Of a stretch of DNA of 64,000 nucleotides, positions 1-8,967 are shown piece after piece. Made by a program: the position numbers and the translations under genes. This DNA comes from Paracoccus alkanivorans (GTDB lineage Bacteria > Pseudomonadota > Alphaproteobacteria > Rhodobacterales > Rhodobacteraceae), in the NCBI RefSeq assembly GCF_003697785.1, contig NZ_QOKZ01000013.1, positions 1 through 64,000 on the forward strand, given 5' to 3'. The notes beneath the pieces were generated by a model. That model was not told the DNA's origin and ran no database searches. It saw only the letters and a program-made list of their open reading frames with translations. Position 1 is the first letter of the stretch; every line of letters begins with the position of its first letter.

Positions 1-3000
1 CGCCCCGGGCCCGCGCCGCACCCCCCGCAACGAGACCGAGGAACGCCTCGCCGCGCTCTTCGCCGAAATCCTCGGCTGCGGCACCCCCGGAATCGATGAC
101 AGCTTCTTCGCGCTCGGCGGGGATTCCATCTCCTCCATCCAGCTCGTCGCCCGCGCCAGAAAGGCCGGCATCACCCTGACGGCAAGACAGATCTTCCAGA
201 ACCCCTCGATCGCCGCGCTGGCGCCGCTGGCCGAAACCTCCGAACAGGACGGCCGCAGCCCCGGAAACCCCGTCGGCGATTTCCCCGCCACACCGATCAT
301 GCGCTGGCTGCAGGAGCAGCCCGGCAATCACGACAGCTTCCACCAGGCCATGCTGCTGCGCGTGCCCGCGCATGATCCCCGGGTCTTCGAGCATGCCATC
401 GCCGACATGCTGGAGCTGCACCACGCCCTGCGCCTGCGCCGGGATGGCGAGACCATGATCATCGACCCGCCCGGCAGCACCGCCGCCAGCGAGTGCCTGA
501 CAATCCTCGCCCCCGGCGAGGACCCCACCGCCGCCGCCGAACGGGCGCTGGCCGAGCTGTCTCCCGGCCACGGCCGCATCCTGCGCGCCGTGCTGGCCCC
601 GGATCCCGAGAGCAGGCCCGAGAGCGGGGAGACCCGCCTGCTCTGGCTGGCCATCCACCACCTGGCCATCGATGGCGTCTCCTGGCGCATCCTGCTGCCC
701 GATCTCGCCGCCGCCGCCGAGGCCCGCGCCAGCGGCCGGGCGCCGGAACCCGACCCGGTGCCGACATCCTGGCGCGACTGGGCCATGGCCCTGCCCGAAG
801 CCGCCGCCAAACGCCATGGAGAGCTGGCCTTCTGGCAGGACATGGCCCCTCCGGCCGCATGGCCCGCCGGGCCGCTGGACCCCGAGCGCGACACCACCGA
901 AACCCGCGGCAGCCTGATCCGCGAATTGCCCGCAGACATCACCCGCTGCCTGCTCACCCGCGCGCCCCAACGCATCGGCGCCGGCGTCAACGATATCCTG
1001 CTGGCCGGCTTCGCCATCGCCCTGGCCGGATGGCAGGCCGCGCGCGGCCTCGATCCACGCACCGCCGCCTTCGAGCTCGAGGGCCATGGCCGCGAGCCGC
1101 TGCTCGACGGCGCCGATCTCAGCCGCACCCTCGGCTGGTTCACCAGCCAGTTCCCGCTGCGCCTGACCCTGCCGGAAACCGGGACCGGCAGCGGTGACGA
1201 CGCGCTGGACCGGGTGCTGAAATCGGTCAAGGACCAGTTGGCGCGCCTGCCCGGAAATGGCGAGGGCTACGGCCTGCTGCGCCATCTCACCCCCGAAGGC
1301 GCGGCGCTGGCCGGACAACCCGCCGCATGGGCCGGCTTCAACTATCTGGGCCGCCTCAGCGCCGCCGGCACCGAAGCGCAGGACCGCCTCTGGCGCCCCG
1401 CGGAAGGCGTCATCCCCGCCCCGCAGCCGCCCCGGCCCCGGCCGCTGGCCCGGCTGCTCGATCTCAATGCCGTCACCGAGGACCGCCCGGAAGGGCCGGT
1501 ACTGGTCGCCGACTGGTCATGGGCCGCCCGCCATCTGGGCCGCGACGACATCGCCGACATCGCCGGGCGCTGGTTTGACGCGCTCAGCCGCATCGCCGCC
1601 CTCGCCGAGGCCCGGCCGGAACGCGCGCTGACCTGCTCGGACGTGGCGCTGACCGGGCTGGACCAGCCCGCAATCGACGCCCTCGCCGCCCGGATGCCGC
1701 TGGCTGACATCCTGCCGCTCTCGCCGCTGCAGCAGGGCTTCCTGTTCCATGCCAGCTATGACGACGAGGCCGCCGGCGCCTATATCGTGCAGATGGTCTT
1801 CACCCTGGACGGGCCGCTGGACGCCGAACGGCTGCGTGGCGCCATGCGCGCCATGCTCGCCCGCCATCCCAATCTCGCAGCCCGCTTCGTGCTCGCCGGC
1901 GAGCGCATGGTCCAGCTGATCCCCGAACAGCCCGACCTGCCATGGCTCTGCCACGCCCCGGACGGAACCCCGGCCGAACGGCAGGCCGAGCGCGACGCCA
2001 TCCTCAACGCCGACCGCCACGCCCGCTTCGATCTCGAAAACGATCCCCCGATCCGCGCAACGCTCATCAGGGAAAACAACCGTAAACACGATATCGCAAT
2101 AACAACTCATCATATCGCTATCGATGGATGGTCCAGCCCGATCATGCTGCAGGAGTTGATGGCTCTCTATGATGATCCACAGGCCTTCGATGGACGGCCC
2201 GCTCCGCGCTACCGCGATTATCTGGCCTCGATCATGGCCAATGACGAGGATGCCAGCCTGATGGCATGGCGCGATCATCTGGCAGGTCTGGAGGCTCCGA
2301 CGCGGATCGCACCGGAAACCAATGGTCCGCCGCAACCGGAATTGTGCGAGCGGTTAATCGCGCCGGATGACTGGCAAAGCGTGGCCGGCGCCGCGCTGGC
2401 CGAAGGGGTGACTCCGAGCACGCTGGCGCAACAGGCTTGGGCGATGGTGCTGTCGCATCTGACAGGGCAGACGGATGTGAGCTTCGGCGCGATCGTCTCG
2501 GGCCGCCCGCCCGAGGTGGCCGGCATAGAGGAAATGGTTGGCCTGTTCATCAACACCGTCCCGATGCGGGTGCGCCTGAAGCCCCAGGAAAGGCTGGCAG
2601 CAACGGCGCGGAGACTGCAGGAAGAACAAACCGCGCTCGGCAGCCATCATCATATCGCCCTGCCGCGTCTGACGCAGGAAATGCGGATGGGCGAATTGTT
2701 CGATACTCTTCTGGTTTACGAGAACTATCCGGTCCGGGCCGCAGACAGTCCGGATGAAGAGCCGCAGGACGCTTTGCGCATCAGTGCCGCAGGCAGCCAC
2801 GGCGCAGCGGTAACGCATTATCCCCTGGGCATGATGATCGTGCCGCCATCCCGACCGGGCGAGGCCGCAAAGCTGACACTGAGCTATCGCGCCGATCTGT
2901 TCGGCGAGGATTATGCCCAGAGGGTCCAGACCTTGTTTTCCCGCGCGCTGATGCTGTTAGCCAAGCGGTCCGATCTGTCCTGCGCGGATGTCTGCCTGGA

Positions 3001-5596
3001 GGATGTGCCACAGGGCGCCCCGGGCCGTGAGCGCAGCGACCCGCGCATGGTCACGGATCTGTTCGCCGAGCAGGTGGCGCGCAATCCGAACGCGATCGCG
3101 CTTGGCTGGGAAGACGGGTTGATGAGTTATGCACAGCTTGACGGCGACAGCGACCGGCTGGCCTGGCATCTGGTGCAGTTGGGAGTACGGGCGGGCGATA
3201 TCGTCGGCATCTCACTGCCGCGAGGCCCCGAGATCGCTATAGCCATGCTGGGCGTGTGGAAGGCCGGTGCAGCCTATCTGCCGCTGGATCCCACCTATCC
3301 TGCCGCCCGGCTGAAGCACATGCTGACCGATGCCCGGCCCCGGCTAATCGTGACCGATCCCCGAACGCGCCAGCTTCTGCCTTCGGGCGATTGGAGCGCG
3401 GTGATGGTGCGGGGGACGCATCTGGCGAGCGATGCTGGCGGGAGGCCAAAACCCCGCCGCAGGCTGAGCGCGGAAAGCCCGGCCTTCGTGCTCTATACCT
3501 CCGGCTCGACCGGTGCGCCGAAAGGTGTCGTCGGCACCCACGGCACCATCGCCGAAAGGCTGACCTGTCCGCTACCCGAAGCAGATGACGCGGAGACCCG
3601 GATATATGCACACAAGACCACGCTGAATTTCATCGATGCGATCTACGAGTTGTGCTTGCCGCTGCTGCATGGCGACCGGGTCGAGATCGTGCCGCATGAC
3701 GATCGGGGGGATGTGGATAGCATCGCATCGGTGATCGAAACGCGGGGCGTCACCCGGATCGTACTGGTGCCATCGCTGTTGCGCGCGCTGCTGGATCTGC
3801 CCGATGCCGCTCGGCGGCTGGCAAGCTTGCGTGTCTGCGCCTCCAGCGGCGAGGCGCTGCCCGGAGAGTTGGCGGTAAAGTTCCGCAAGACGCTACCACG
3901 CGCGAAACTGCTGAATGTCTACGGCACATCCGAGATGTGGGACGCGAGCGCTGGCGAGGCTGGACACGATCAGGACGCGGCCAGCGGCGTGCCTATCGGC
4001 GAGGTTCTGGACGGGGTGGGCACGGCCATCCTGGACGGTTTTCTGCGTCCGGTCGCGACCGGTGTCGCAGGTGAGCTCTATGTTTCGGGTCACGGCGTCG
4101 CGCAGGGCTATCTGAACCGGCCGGACCTGACGGCCGCCCGCTTTGTCGCCAGCCCTACCGGCGGGGGCCAGCGGATGTACCGCACGGGTGATCTGGTGAG
4201 ACGGCGGTCCGATGGCGGGCTGGATTACCTGGGTCGCGCCGATCAGCAGATCAAGATCCGCGGCTTCCGCATCGAGGTGGACGAGATCGTAGCATTGCTG
4301 ATGAAGCAGCCCGGTATCAGTCAGGCGATTGCGGCAGCGGTTCCGTCACCGCGCGGCGGCAGCGACCTGATCGCCTATGTGGTCGCGACCGAAGGCGCCA
4401 GGCCCGATCCTCGCGTATTGCGACAGGCTCTGGCCCAGCATCTGCCGCGCAACATGGTGCCATCGGCGGTAATGATGGTCGACCATCTTCCGCTTCTACC
4501 CAATGGCAAGGTGGATCGCGCGGCCCTGCCCCGGCCCGAAATCCAGCCGTCGCGGCCTCCGCAAACCGACCTGCAGACACGGCTTTGCGCAGCCATGGCC
4601 GAGGTCCTGTGCCTGCCGGAAGTCGGCATCGACGACGATTTCTTCGAACTGGGCGGTCATTCGCTGCTGGCGGCACGGCTGGCTGCGCGGCTGCGCATGG
4701 TCACCGGCCGCACGGTCGGTGTTCGCGCCATCTTCGAGGCCCCGACCGTCCAGCAACTGGAACAACGGCTGAGCGAGAGCGAGGATCGCTTCAGCGACGA
4801 TCCGGTGCTGAGCTTTCCGCCGGTAGGCCCATATGCCGGCCCGGCCCCCGAACCACTGTTTTGCCTGCATCCAGCTGGCGGGATCGGCTGGTGGTATCGC
4901 AACCTGCCAGCGCAACTGGGTCGCGGCCGCACGATTCATGCCTTGCAGGGTCCGGAATTCTGCGGCACCGGCAACCCCGCCACGATGGAGGAGGCCGCCG
5001 CAGAGTATCTCGATCGAATCGAGACCATTCTCCCGGCCGGACAGTTGCATCTGCTGGGCTGGTCCTACGGCGGCGCGCTGGCATTCGAGATTGCGTTGCA
5101 GGCGCAGACCCGTGGCCGCGAGGTGACGACGCTGGCGCTGATGGATGCCTTCCTTCTGGCCGGGCTGCCGGGTTTCGACCCTGCCGCGAACGACAAGAGC
5201 GCGGGTCAGGTGCTGGCCGATCTGTTGGCCGTGACAGGCCGCTTGACAGCGGATTTCAACTGCGTCTCACCCGATTACGAACGGGCAGCCGAGGCGCTTC
5301 ACGGCACGATCCTTGGCGGTCTGGACGCCGCGATGCTGGAACGCTTCGTTCAGGCCAGTCGTGCCGATGTCACCCGGTTAGGCCATTACCGCCCGGCCGG
5401 TCACTTCAACGGCAGGCTGATCTATTTCGATGCTGTCGGAGACAAGCAGGAACCCGATGGCAGCGGATCGGAGCTGTTCGCCCGCCACGCGTCGGGGCTC
5501 GCCCGTCATCCGGTCGCCTGCCGCCATGACGAAATGGGACATCCGCAGCATCTGGCCGTGATCGGCCGGCTGCTGTCCACGGAGTACGGGCTGTGA
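1..5596 (+). CDS. Nonribosomal peptide synthetase, C-terminal part (PCP-E-C-A-PCP-TE), 5' end outside window
   Basis: The frame is open from base 2, so the gene begins upstream; an ATG at 299 is internal. Domains in order: a carrier protein with LGGDSIS (about 113-133), the GGDS form usual before epimerization domains; an epimerization domain with HHLAIDGVSW (about 655) and LGWFTSQFP; a condensation domain with LPLSPLQQG and HHIAIDGWS (about 2107); an adenylation domain with YTSGSTGAPKG (about 3495), NVYGTSE, YRTGDL and NGKVDR; a carrier protein with LGGHSLL (about 4648); and a thioesterase with GWSYGG (about 5056) and a C-terminal GHPQH. The enzyme would epimerize an upstream residue, condense it with a last monomer and release the peptide. 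The next genes are MbtH, a phosphopantetheinyl transferase and a type II thioesterase, which suits a peptide or siderophore cluster. Domain calls are firm; the product is unknown. Confidence 0.95.
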   Translation, partial: APGPRRTPRNETEERLAALFAEILGCGTPGIDDSFFALGGDSISSIQLVARARKAGITLTARQIFQNPSIAALAPLAETSEQDGRSPGNPVGDFPATPIMRWLQEQPGNHDSFHQAMLLRVPAHDPRVFEHAIADMLELHHALRLRRDGETMIIDPPGSTAASECLTILAPGEDPTAAAERALAELSPGHGRILRAVLAPDPESRPESGETRLLWLAIHHLAIDGVSWRILLPDLAAAAEARASGRAPEPDPVPTSWRDWAMALPEAAAKRHGELAFWQDMAPPAAWPAGPLDPERDTTETRGSLIRELPADITRCLLTRAPQRIGAGVNDILLAGFAIALAGWQAARGLDPRTAAFELEGHGREPLLDGADLSRTLGWFTSQFPLRLTLPETGTGSGDDALDRVLKSVKDQLARLPGNGEGYGLLRHLTPEGAALAGQPAAWAGFNYLGRLSAAGTEAQDRLWRPAEGVIPAPQPPRPRPLARLLDLNAVTEDRPEGPVLVADWSWAARHLGRDDIADIAGRWFDALSRIAALAEARPERALTCSDVALTGLDQPAIDALAARMPLADILPLSPLQQGFLFHASYDDEAAGAYIVQMVFTLDGPLDAERLRGAMRAMLARHPNLAARFVLAGERMVQLIPEQPDLPWLCHAPDGTPAERQAERDAILNADRHARFDLENDPPIRATLIRENNRKHDIAITTHHIAIDGWSSPIMLQELMALYDDPQAFDGRPAPRYRDYLASIMANDEDASLMAWRDHLAGLEAPTRIAPETNGPPQPELCERLIAPDDWQSVAGAALAEGVTPSTLAQQAWAMVLSHLTGQTDVSFGAIVSGRPPEVAGIEEMVGLFINTVPMRVRLKPQERLAATARRLQEEQTALGSHHHIALPRLTQEMRMGELFDTLLVYENYPVRAADSPDEEPQDALRISAAGSHGAAVTHYPLGMMIVPPSRPGEAAKLTLSYRADLFGEDYAQRVQTLFSRALMLLAKRSDLSCADVCLEDVPQGAPGRERSDPRMVTDLFAEQVARNPNAIALGWEDGLMSYAQLDGDSDRLAWHLVQLGVRAGDIVGISLPRGPEIAIAMLGVWKAGAAYLPLDPTYPAARLKHMLTDARPRLIVTDPRTRQLLPSGDWSAVMVRGTHLASDAGGRPKPRRRLSAESPAFVLYTSGSTGAPKGVVGTHGTIAERLTCPLPEADDAETRIYAHKTTLNFIDAIYELCLPLLHGDRVEIVPHDDRGDVDSIASVIETRGVTRIVLVPSLLRALLDLPDAARRLASLRVCASSGEALPGELAVKFRKTLPRAKLLNVYGTSEMWDASAGEAGHDQDAASGVPIGEVLDGVGTAILDGFLRPVATGVAGELYVSGHGVAQGYLNRPDLTAARFVASPTGGGQRMYRTGDLVRRRSDGGLDYLGRADQQIKIRGFRIEVDEIVALLMKQPGISQAIAAAVPSPRGGSDLIAYVVATEGARPDPRVLRQALAQHLPRNMVPSAVMMVDHLPLLPNGKVDRAALPRPEIQPSRPPQTDLQTRLCAAMAEVLCLPEVGIDDDFFELGGHSLLAARLAARLRMVTGRTVGVRAIFEAPTVQQLEQRLSESEDRFSDDPVLSFPPVGPYAGPAPEPLFCLHPAGGIGWWYRNLPAQLGRGRTIHALQGPEFCGTGNPATMEEAAAEYLDRIETILPAGQLHLLGWSYGGALAFEIALQAQTRGREVTTLALMDAFLLAGLPGFDPAANDKSAGQVLADLLAVTGRLTADFNCVSPDYERAAEALHGTILGGLDAAMLERFVQASRADVTRLGHYRPAGHFNGRLIYFDAVGDKQEPDGSGSELFARHASGLARHPVACRHDEMGHPQHLAVIGRLLSTEYGL

Positions 5597-5646
5597 GCGG
5601 AACGCCGCATCCCGCACCGCGATCCAGCCGTCGGATCGCGCCTTAC

Positions 5647-5668
5647 GCCCTGACGCAAGGGTCAGGGC
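5647..5668 (+). other. Stem-loop between NRPS and mbtH
   Basis: A perfect 8-bp inverted repeat (GCCCTGAC / GTCAGGGC) with a 6-nt loop lies in the 99-bp gap after the NRPS stop. No T-run follows, so it is more likely an mRNA processing or partial attenuation structure than a full terminator. mbtH would then still be reached by transcription from the NRPS. Confidence 0.5.
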
Positions 5669-5695
5669 ATATCTCAAGCGCAATAGGAGAACATC

Positions 5696-5914
5696 ATGAG
5701 CAATCCCTTCGATGACCAGGACGGAATCTTCCTCGTGCTGGTGAACGATGAGAACCAGCACTCGCTCTGGCCCGAATTCGCTGCGGTCCCCGAGGGCTGG
5801 CGCTGCGTCTTCGGTCCGGAAAGCCGTCCGGCCTGCGTCAGCTATGTCGAGACCAACTGGACCGACATGCGCCCCGCAAGCCTTATCGCGGCAGAGGCAG
5901 AGGAGGCCGCCTGA
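5696..5914 (+). CDS. MbtH-family NRPS helper protein
   Basis: A 72-residue protein with the family signature NDENQHSLWP (about residues 18-27), the following VPEGW and the late ETNWTDMRP tryptophan segment. MbtH-like proteins bind adenylation domains and are needed for their folding or activity, so this one probably serves the preceding NRPS. A good Shine-Dalgarno (AGGAGA) lies 6 nt before the ATG. Its length and position directly after an NRPS are typical. Confidence 0.95.
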   Translation: MSNPFDDQDGIFLVLVNDENQHSLWPEFAAVPEGWRCVFGPESRPACVSYVETNWTDMRPASLIAAEAEEAA

Positions 5915-5951
5915 ACCCGCTGGTCGAGGCGCGGGGCCGCAGGATCGCGGC

Positions 5952-6650
5952 TCAGCGCCAGAGGATCGTCGCCACATGCCCGGCGGCGGTCCTCTGAAGC
6001 GCCTCGAACACGGTTCCGGTCGCCCAGCCGGCGCCCCAGTCCTCGGTCAGCGTCAGCATGACACGGACCGGCGCGGCCGCCCCGTCCTTTTGCCAGCCGA
6101 TATGTGCAGCGGAAAAATCCCGAAACTGGCGCGTCAGGGGATACAGCGCCTTGTAAAGCGCCTCCTTGGCGGAAAAGGCGCAGGTGACTTCGTGCTCCAG
6201 CAACAGGCCGGAATGCCCGACAGGCTGTCCCGGCATGATCTCGGGCGCGATCTGCACCGCGATCTCGGCGGTTACGATGCGTTCGAGGTCCAGCCCCAGC
6301 AGCCGCGCGCAACCAACGGGTGCCACAAGGGCAGCCGCGGTATCATCGCTGTGACTGATGCTGCCCAGCCAACCCGGGGGCCAGTCCGGCAGCCCGTCGT
6401 CGCCGATGCCCAGCGCCGCCGCACCCCGGAACCCGGCCTTGCAAAGCGCCTCTTGCGCGGCGATCCGCCCGGCGGCGAAGGTCGCTTGCCTGCGCTGAGC
6501 GCAACGGCGGATGGGTTCGGGCAGTTCCACCGCAGCCGCGTCGCCAACCGGAGCGAATGCCAGTGCGCCGCCCGGCGGAAGTGGCAGGTCGCTCGCGGCA
6601 CGCGCCAGCACATCGGTGGGTGTTCCGGACAAGCTATCGCCTTTCTTCAT
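5952..6650 (-). CDS. 4'-phosphopantetheinyl transferase, EntD-like
   Basis: Would transfer the phosphopantetheine arm of CoA to the carrier-protein serines of the NRPS. The Sfp/EntD-type motifs are present in order: GSISHSD, GLDLE (Mg-binding acidic pair) and FSAKEALYK near the C-terminus. From the chosen ATG at 6650 the protein is 232 residues, usual for EntD. An in-frame ATG at 6707 has a better Shine-Dalgarno-like sequence, but it would overlap head to head with the start codon of the divergent thioesterase gene; a further ATG lies at 6686. The start is therefore uncertain, the function is not. Confidence 0.88.
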   Translation of the reverse strand: MKKGDSLSGTPTDVLARAASDLPLPPGGALAFAPVGDAAAVELPEPIRRCAQRRQATFAAGRIAAQEALCKAGFRGAAALGIGDDGLPDWPPGWLGSISHSDDTAAALVAPVGCARLLGLDLERIVTAEIAVQIAPEIMPGQPVGHSGLLLEHEVTCAFSAKEALYKALYPLTRQFRDFSAAHIGWQKDGAAAPVRVMLTLTEDWGAGWATGTVFEALQRTAAGHVATILWR

Positions 6651-6705
6651 CGCTGCCGGATGCCCGGCGCCATCCCCGCGCAACATTGCAAATCGGAGAC
6701 ATAAC

Positions 6706-7503
6706 ATGCAACTCTTCCTGTTCCCCTATGCAGGCGGTTCGTCGCGTTCCTTTCGCGGCTGGCCAGAGGCTCTGTCCGGCTGCTGCGATGCCATTCCCTG
6801 CGACACGCCCTGCACCAGCCGACCCTATATCGACCCGCCCGAACCCCTGACGATACAGGACATGGCCATGCGGCAGGCGATGCGACTGGCACGGCATCCC
6901 GGCCCCTTCGCCATTTTCGGTCATTCGATGGGAGCGCTTGTCGCCTTCGAGACGGCCTGCCATCTGCGCCGCATGCGCGCGCCGATGCCCCGGCTGCTGA
7001 TCCTGTCGGCGCATCGGGCGCCGCATCTGCCATCCCGGCGCGACGCCCTGCACATGCTACCCGATGCCGATTTCGACGCACGGCTCGCGACCTATTCCGG
7101 CACTCCGGACGAGGTCTTGCAGGATGCCGAGATGATGGAGCTGTTCCGCCCCCTGCTACGGCGCGATTTCGCGGCCTGCGAAAACTATCGCCTGACCAGC
7201 GGACCGCCGCTGGATATCCCCGCTCTTTGCCTTGGCGGCACCGAGGATCCCGACATCCCTCCCGAGGATCTGTCCGCGTGGTCACAGCATTTCACCCGCC
7301 TGCCAGGTCTGGGCCTGCTTCCCGGCGGACATTTCTATTTCCGCGATTCATTCCCTGCACAGGTTATGCATATCAAAGGTGCGCTGTGGGGACTGAATCC
7401 CGACAGAGCTGGTCGGCGGAACCTTCCTCGGCAGTTCGGGACCGGTTCCCATCCGATCAATACCGGCGAACACAGTCGGCAGCGGAAAGAAATTCGATTT
7501 TAG
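6706..7503 (+). CDS. Type II (editing) thioesterase
   Basis: An alpha/beta hydrolase that removes misprimed or stalled acyl groups from carrier domains. The N-terminus MQLFLFPYAGGSS, the nucleophile motif GHSMG (about residues 73-77) and the histidine motif GGHFYFRD (about residue 208) are those of TEII proteins such as GrsT. The ATG at 6706 follows CGGAGA at 5-nt spacing; the upstream in-frame extension is antisense to the transferase gene. After the usual end of the fold (about residue 222) the frame runs on for some 40 residues without family character, into DNA that then carries insertion-sequence debris. The native 3' end may have been replaced. Confidence 0.9.
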   Translation: MQLFLFPYAGGSSRSFRGWPEALSGCCDAIPCDTPCTSRPYIDPPEPLTIQDMAMRQAMRLARHPGPFAIFGHSMGALVAFETACHLRRMRAPMPRLLILSAHRAPHLPSRRDALHMLPDADFDARLATYSGTPDEVLQDAEMMELFRPLLRRDFAACENYRLTSGPPLDIPALCLGGTEDPDIPPEDLSAWSQHFTRLPGLGLLPGGHFYFRDSFPAQVMHIKGALWGLNPDRAGRRNLPRQFGTGSHPINTGEHSRQRKEIRF

Positions 7504-7914
7504 GGCGGTGTTTGAAATGGGGCTCATCATCGGAACCCGGCCGGGATCAGACGGTCGTTCCCGCCGCCCTCTCATTGGACACAAGCCCCTGCGAGGCGCG
7601 TGAACCACAAGAGCTTCCTGAGTTGTGGTCCGCAACTCCACGCCAGCCACCGCCAGAATCGAACAGACAACGCGGCCGCAATCTCGGCATCTTCCCGGAT
7701 CGGTACCCTATCGGCGTTGGTACAGGTTCGGCAACCGCATGGCGAAGGTCCGGATAAGGCTGGTATCCAGCATCAATTCGCCAAAGCCTTTCTCGGCGAT
7801 CCTTCGGCAAAACTCGCCTAACTTGCGATATATCGTAAGATCGTATGCCCTTTTGCAGCTTACCCGTGAGAGGTGGTTCGCCCTGCATTGGCAGCTTTCA
7901 ACGAGGGCTGCTCG
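7504..7914. other. Gene-free stretch at the edge of an insertion-sequence remnant region
   Basis: I see no credible gene here. The only clear structure is an inverted repeat ACCACAA / TTGTGGT at 7604-7629 with a 12-nt loop. Short open frames exist on both strands, but none shows a recognisable family or a ribosome binding site. The stretch lies between the thioesterase gene and the first transposase fragment and is probably part of the same decayed insertion. Confidence 0.4.
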
Positions 7915-8067
7915 GAGAGCGGTCGGAAGGGCTTGGTCAGAACCTATGGAAAGATCGAGGCCCTCGGCTACGACTGCGCGGTGATCGCACCATCACTGAT
8001 CCCGCACCAGCCCGACGAGTGCGTGAAAACGAGTCGTCGCGACGCGGTCAAGCTGGCCCGCGTTTAG
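7915..8067 (+). pseudogene. IS110-family transposase, N-terminal fragment
   Basis: The frame encodes YGKIEALGYDCAVIAPSLIP followed closely by VKTSRRDAVKLARV, matching the DEDD-domain stretch of IS110/IS1111 transposases (usual form VAPSLIP, then VKTDRRDA.KLAR). One catalytic-region aspartate of the usual KTDRRDA reads serine, and a stop follows directly, so the gene is dead. The C-terminal half of an IS110 transposase occurs 360 bp downstream, separated by an IS5 fragment. Confidence 0.75.
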
Positions 8068-8135
8068 GCTCAAGACCCATTGATCGGCTTAAGGCTACTG
8101 CTGCAGCGTGATTCAGGCCCAAACTGACGGGGGTG

Positions 8136-8420
8136 ATGATGAGCAACCCTTTCTGGCTAACTGACGCACAGATGGGCCGGCTTCGGCCGTTTTTTTTTCC
8201 CAAGAGCCATGGCAAGCCGCGCGCCGATGACCGGCGCGTTCTTAGTGGCATAATCTTCATCAATCGCAATGGTTTGCGGTGACGCGATGCCCCCAAGGAA
8301 TACGACCCGGCCAAGGCGCTCCGCAACCGCTGGAAACGATGGGGCGAGAAGAACATCTTCGCGAGCATGATGAACGGCCTTGCGTTGGAGGCAGCGGTTC
8401 CGAAGACAGTGATAGCTATC
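8136..8420 (+). pseudogene. IS5-family transposase, N-terminal fragment
   Basis: Starts MMSNPFWLTDAQMGRLRP and continues with SHGKPRADDRRVLSGIIF, typical of IS5-family transposases. The codon expected to be Trp in NGLRWRDAP is TGA, giving a premature stop. Homology resumes in the same frame with RNRWKRWGEKNIFASMM and ends around KTV, before the catalytic core. A run of nine T (about 8190-8198) codes three Phe where relatives, as I recall them, have two. This is a truncated, inactivated copy. Confidence 0.8.
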
Positions 8421-8424
8421 GCCC

Positions 8425-8967
8425 TGGTCCCGGGCAGGGAAAGGCGTTTCTCAAGAGGATCATGCAAGCGGCACATATCCCGGGTCTCGGCGAAGCCATC
8501 AGCTCCTTACTGTGGGTACGTGCCGCGTTGGTCGAACAGATCGAGGAAATGAACCGCCGTTTGCACATCATCGCCAGCCAGTCACAGACCTGTGAATTCC
8601 TCATGAGCATCCCGGGCGTCGGTGTGTAGACATCTGCAGCCTTTGCGGCGGCAATCGATGAGGTCGGGCGCTTCCGACAATCACGCAATGCAGATGCGTA
8701 TTTCGGCCTGGTGCCCCGACGTCATCAGTCGGGTGAGCTCGACTGGACCGGCAGGATCACCAAGCAGGGCGACAACACAGTGCGCAAACTGCTGTACGAA
8801 GCGGCCAGCTCGATCCTTACCCGCAGCCGAGGGACTTTTGCCCTCAAGACATGGCCATGAAAATTGCCAGGCGCCGCGGCCTGAAGAAAGCCCGTGTTGC
8901 GTTTGCTCGCTGCCTTGCGGTGATCATGCATGCCATGCTGCGCGACGGTACCTTGTTCCAAGCATAA
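8425..8967 (+). pseudogene. IS110/IS1111-family transposase, C-terminal fragment (transposase_20 domain)
   Basis: Reads FLMSIPGVGV, an in-frame TAG, then AFAAAIDEVGRF, YFGLVPRRHQSGE, GRITKQGDNTVRKLLYEAA and later RRRGLKKARVAFARCLAVIM. This is the C-terminal helix-hairpin-helix domain of IS110/IS1111 transposases. Two in-frame stops, after GVGV and after ALKTWP, make it a pseudogene. Together with the fragment at 7915 it may be one element interrupted by the IS5 piece, or two different elements. Confidence 0.82.

Noticed and set aside
328..1230. Long minus-strand frames opposite the NRPS (for example 328-1230)
   Set aside because: Arg/Ser/Ala-rich shadow of GC-rich codons; no family motifs, and the plus strand has clear NRPS domains.
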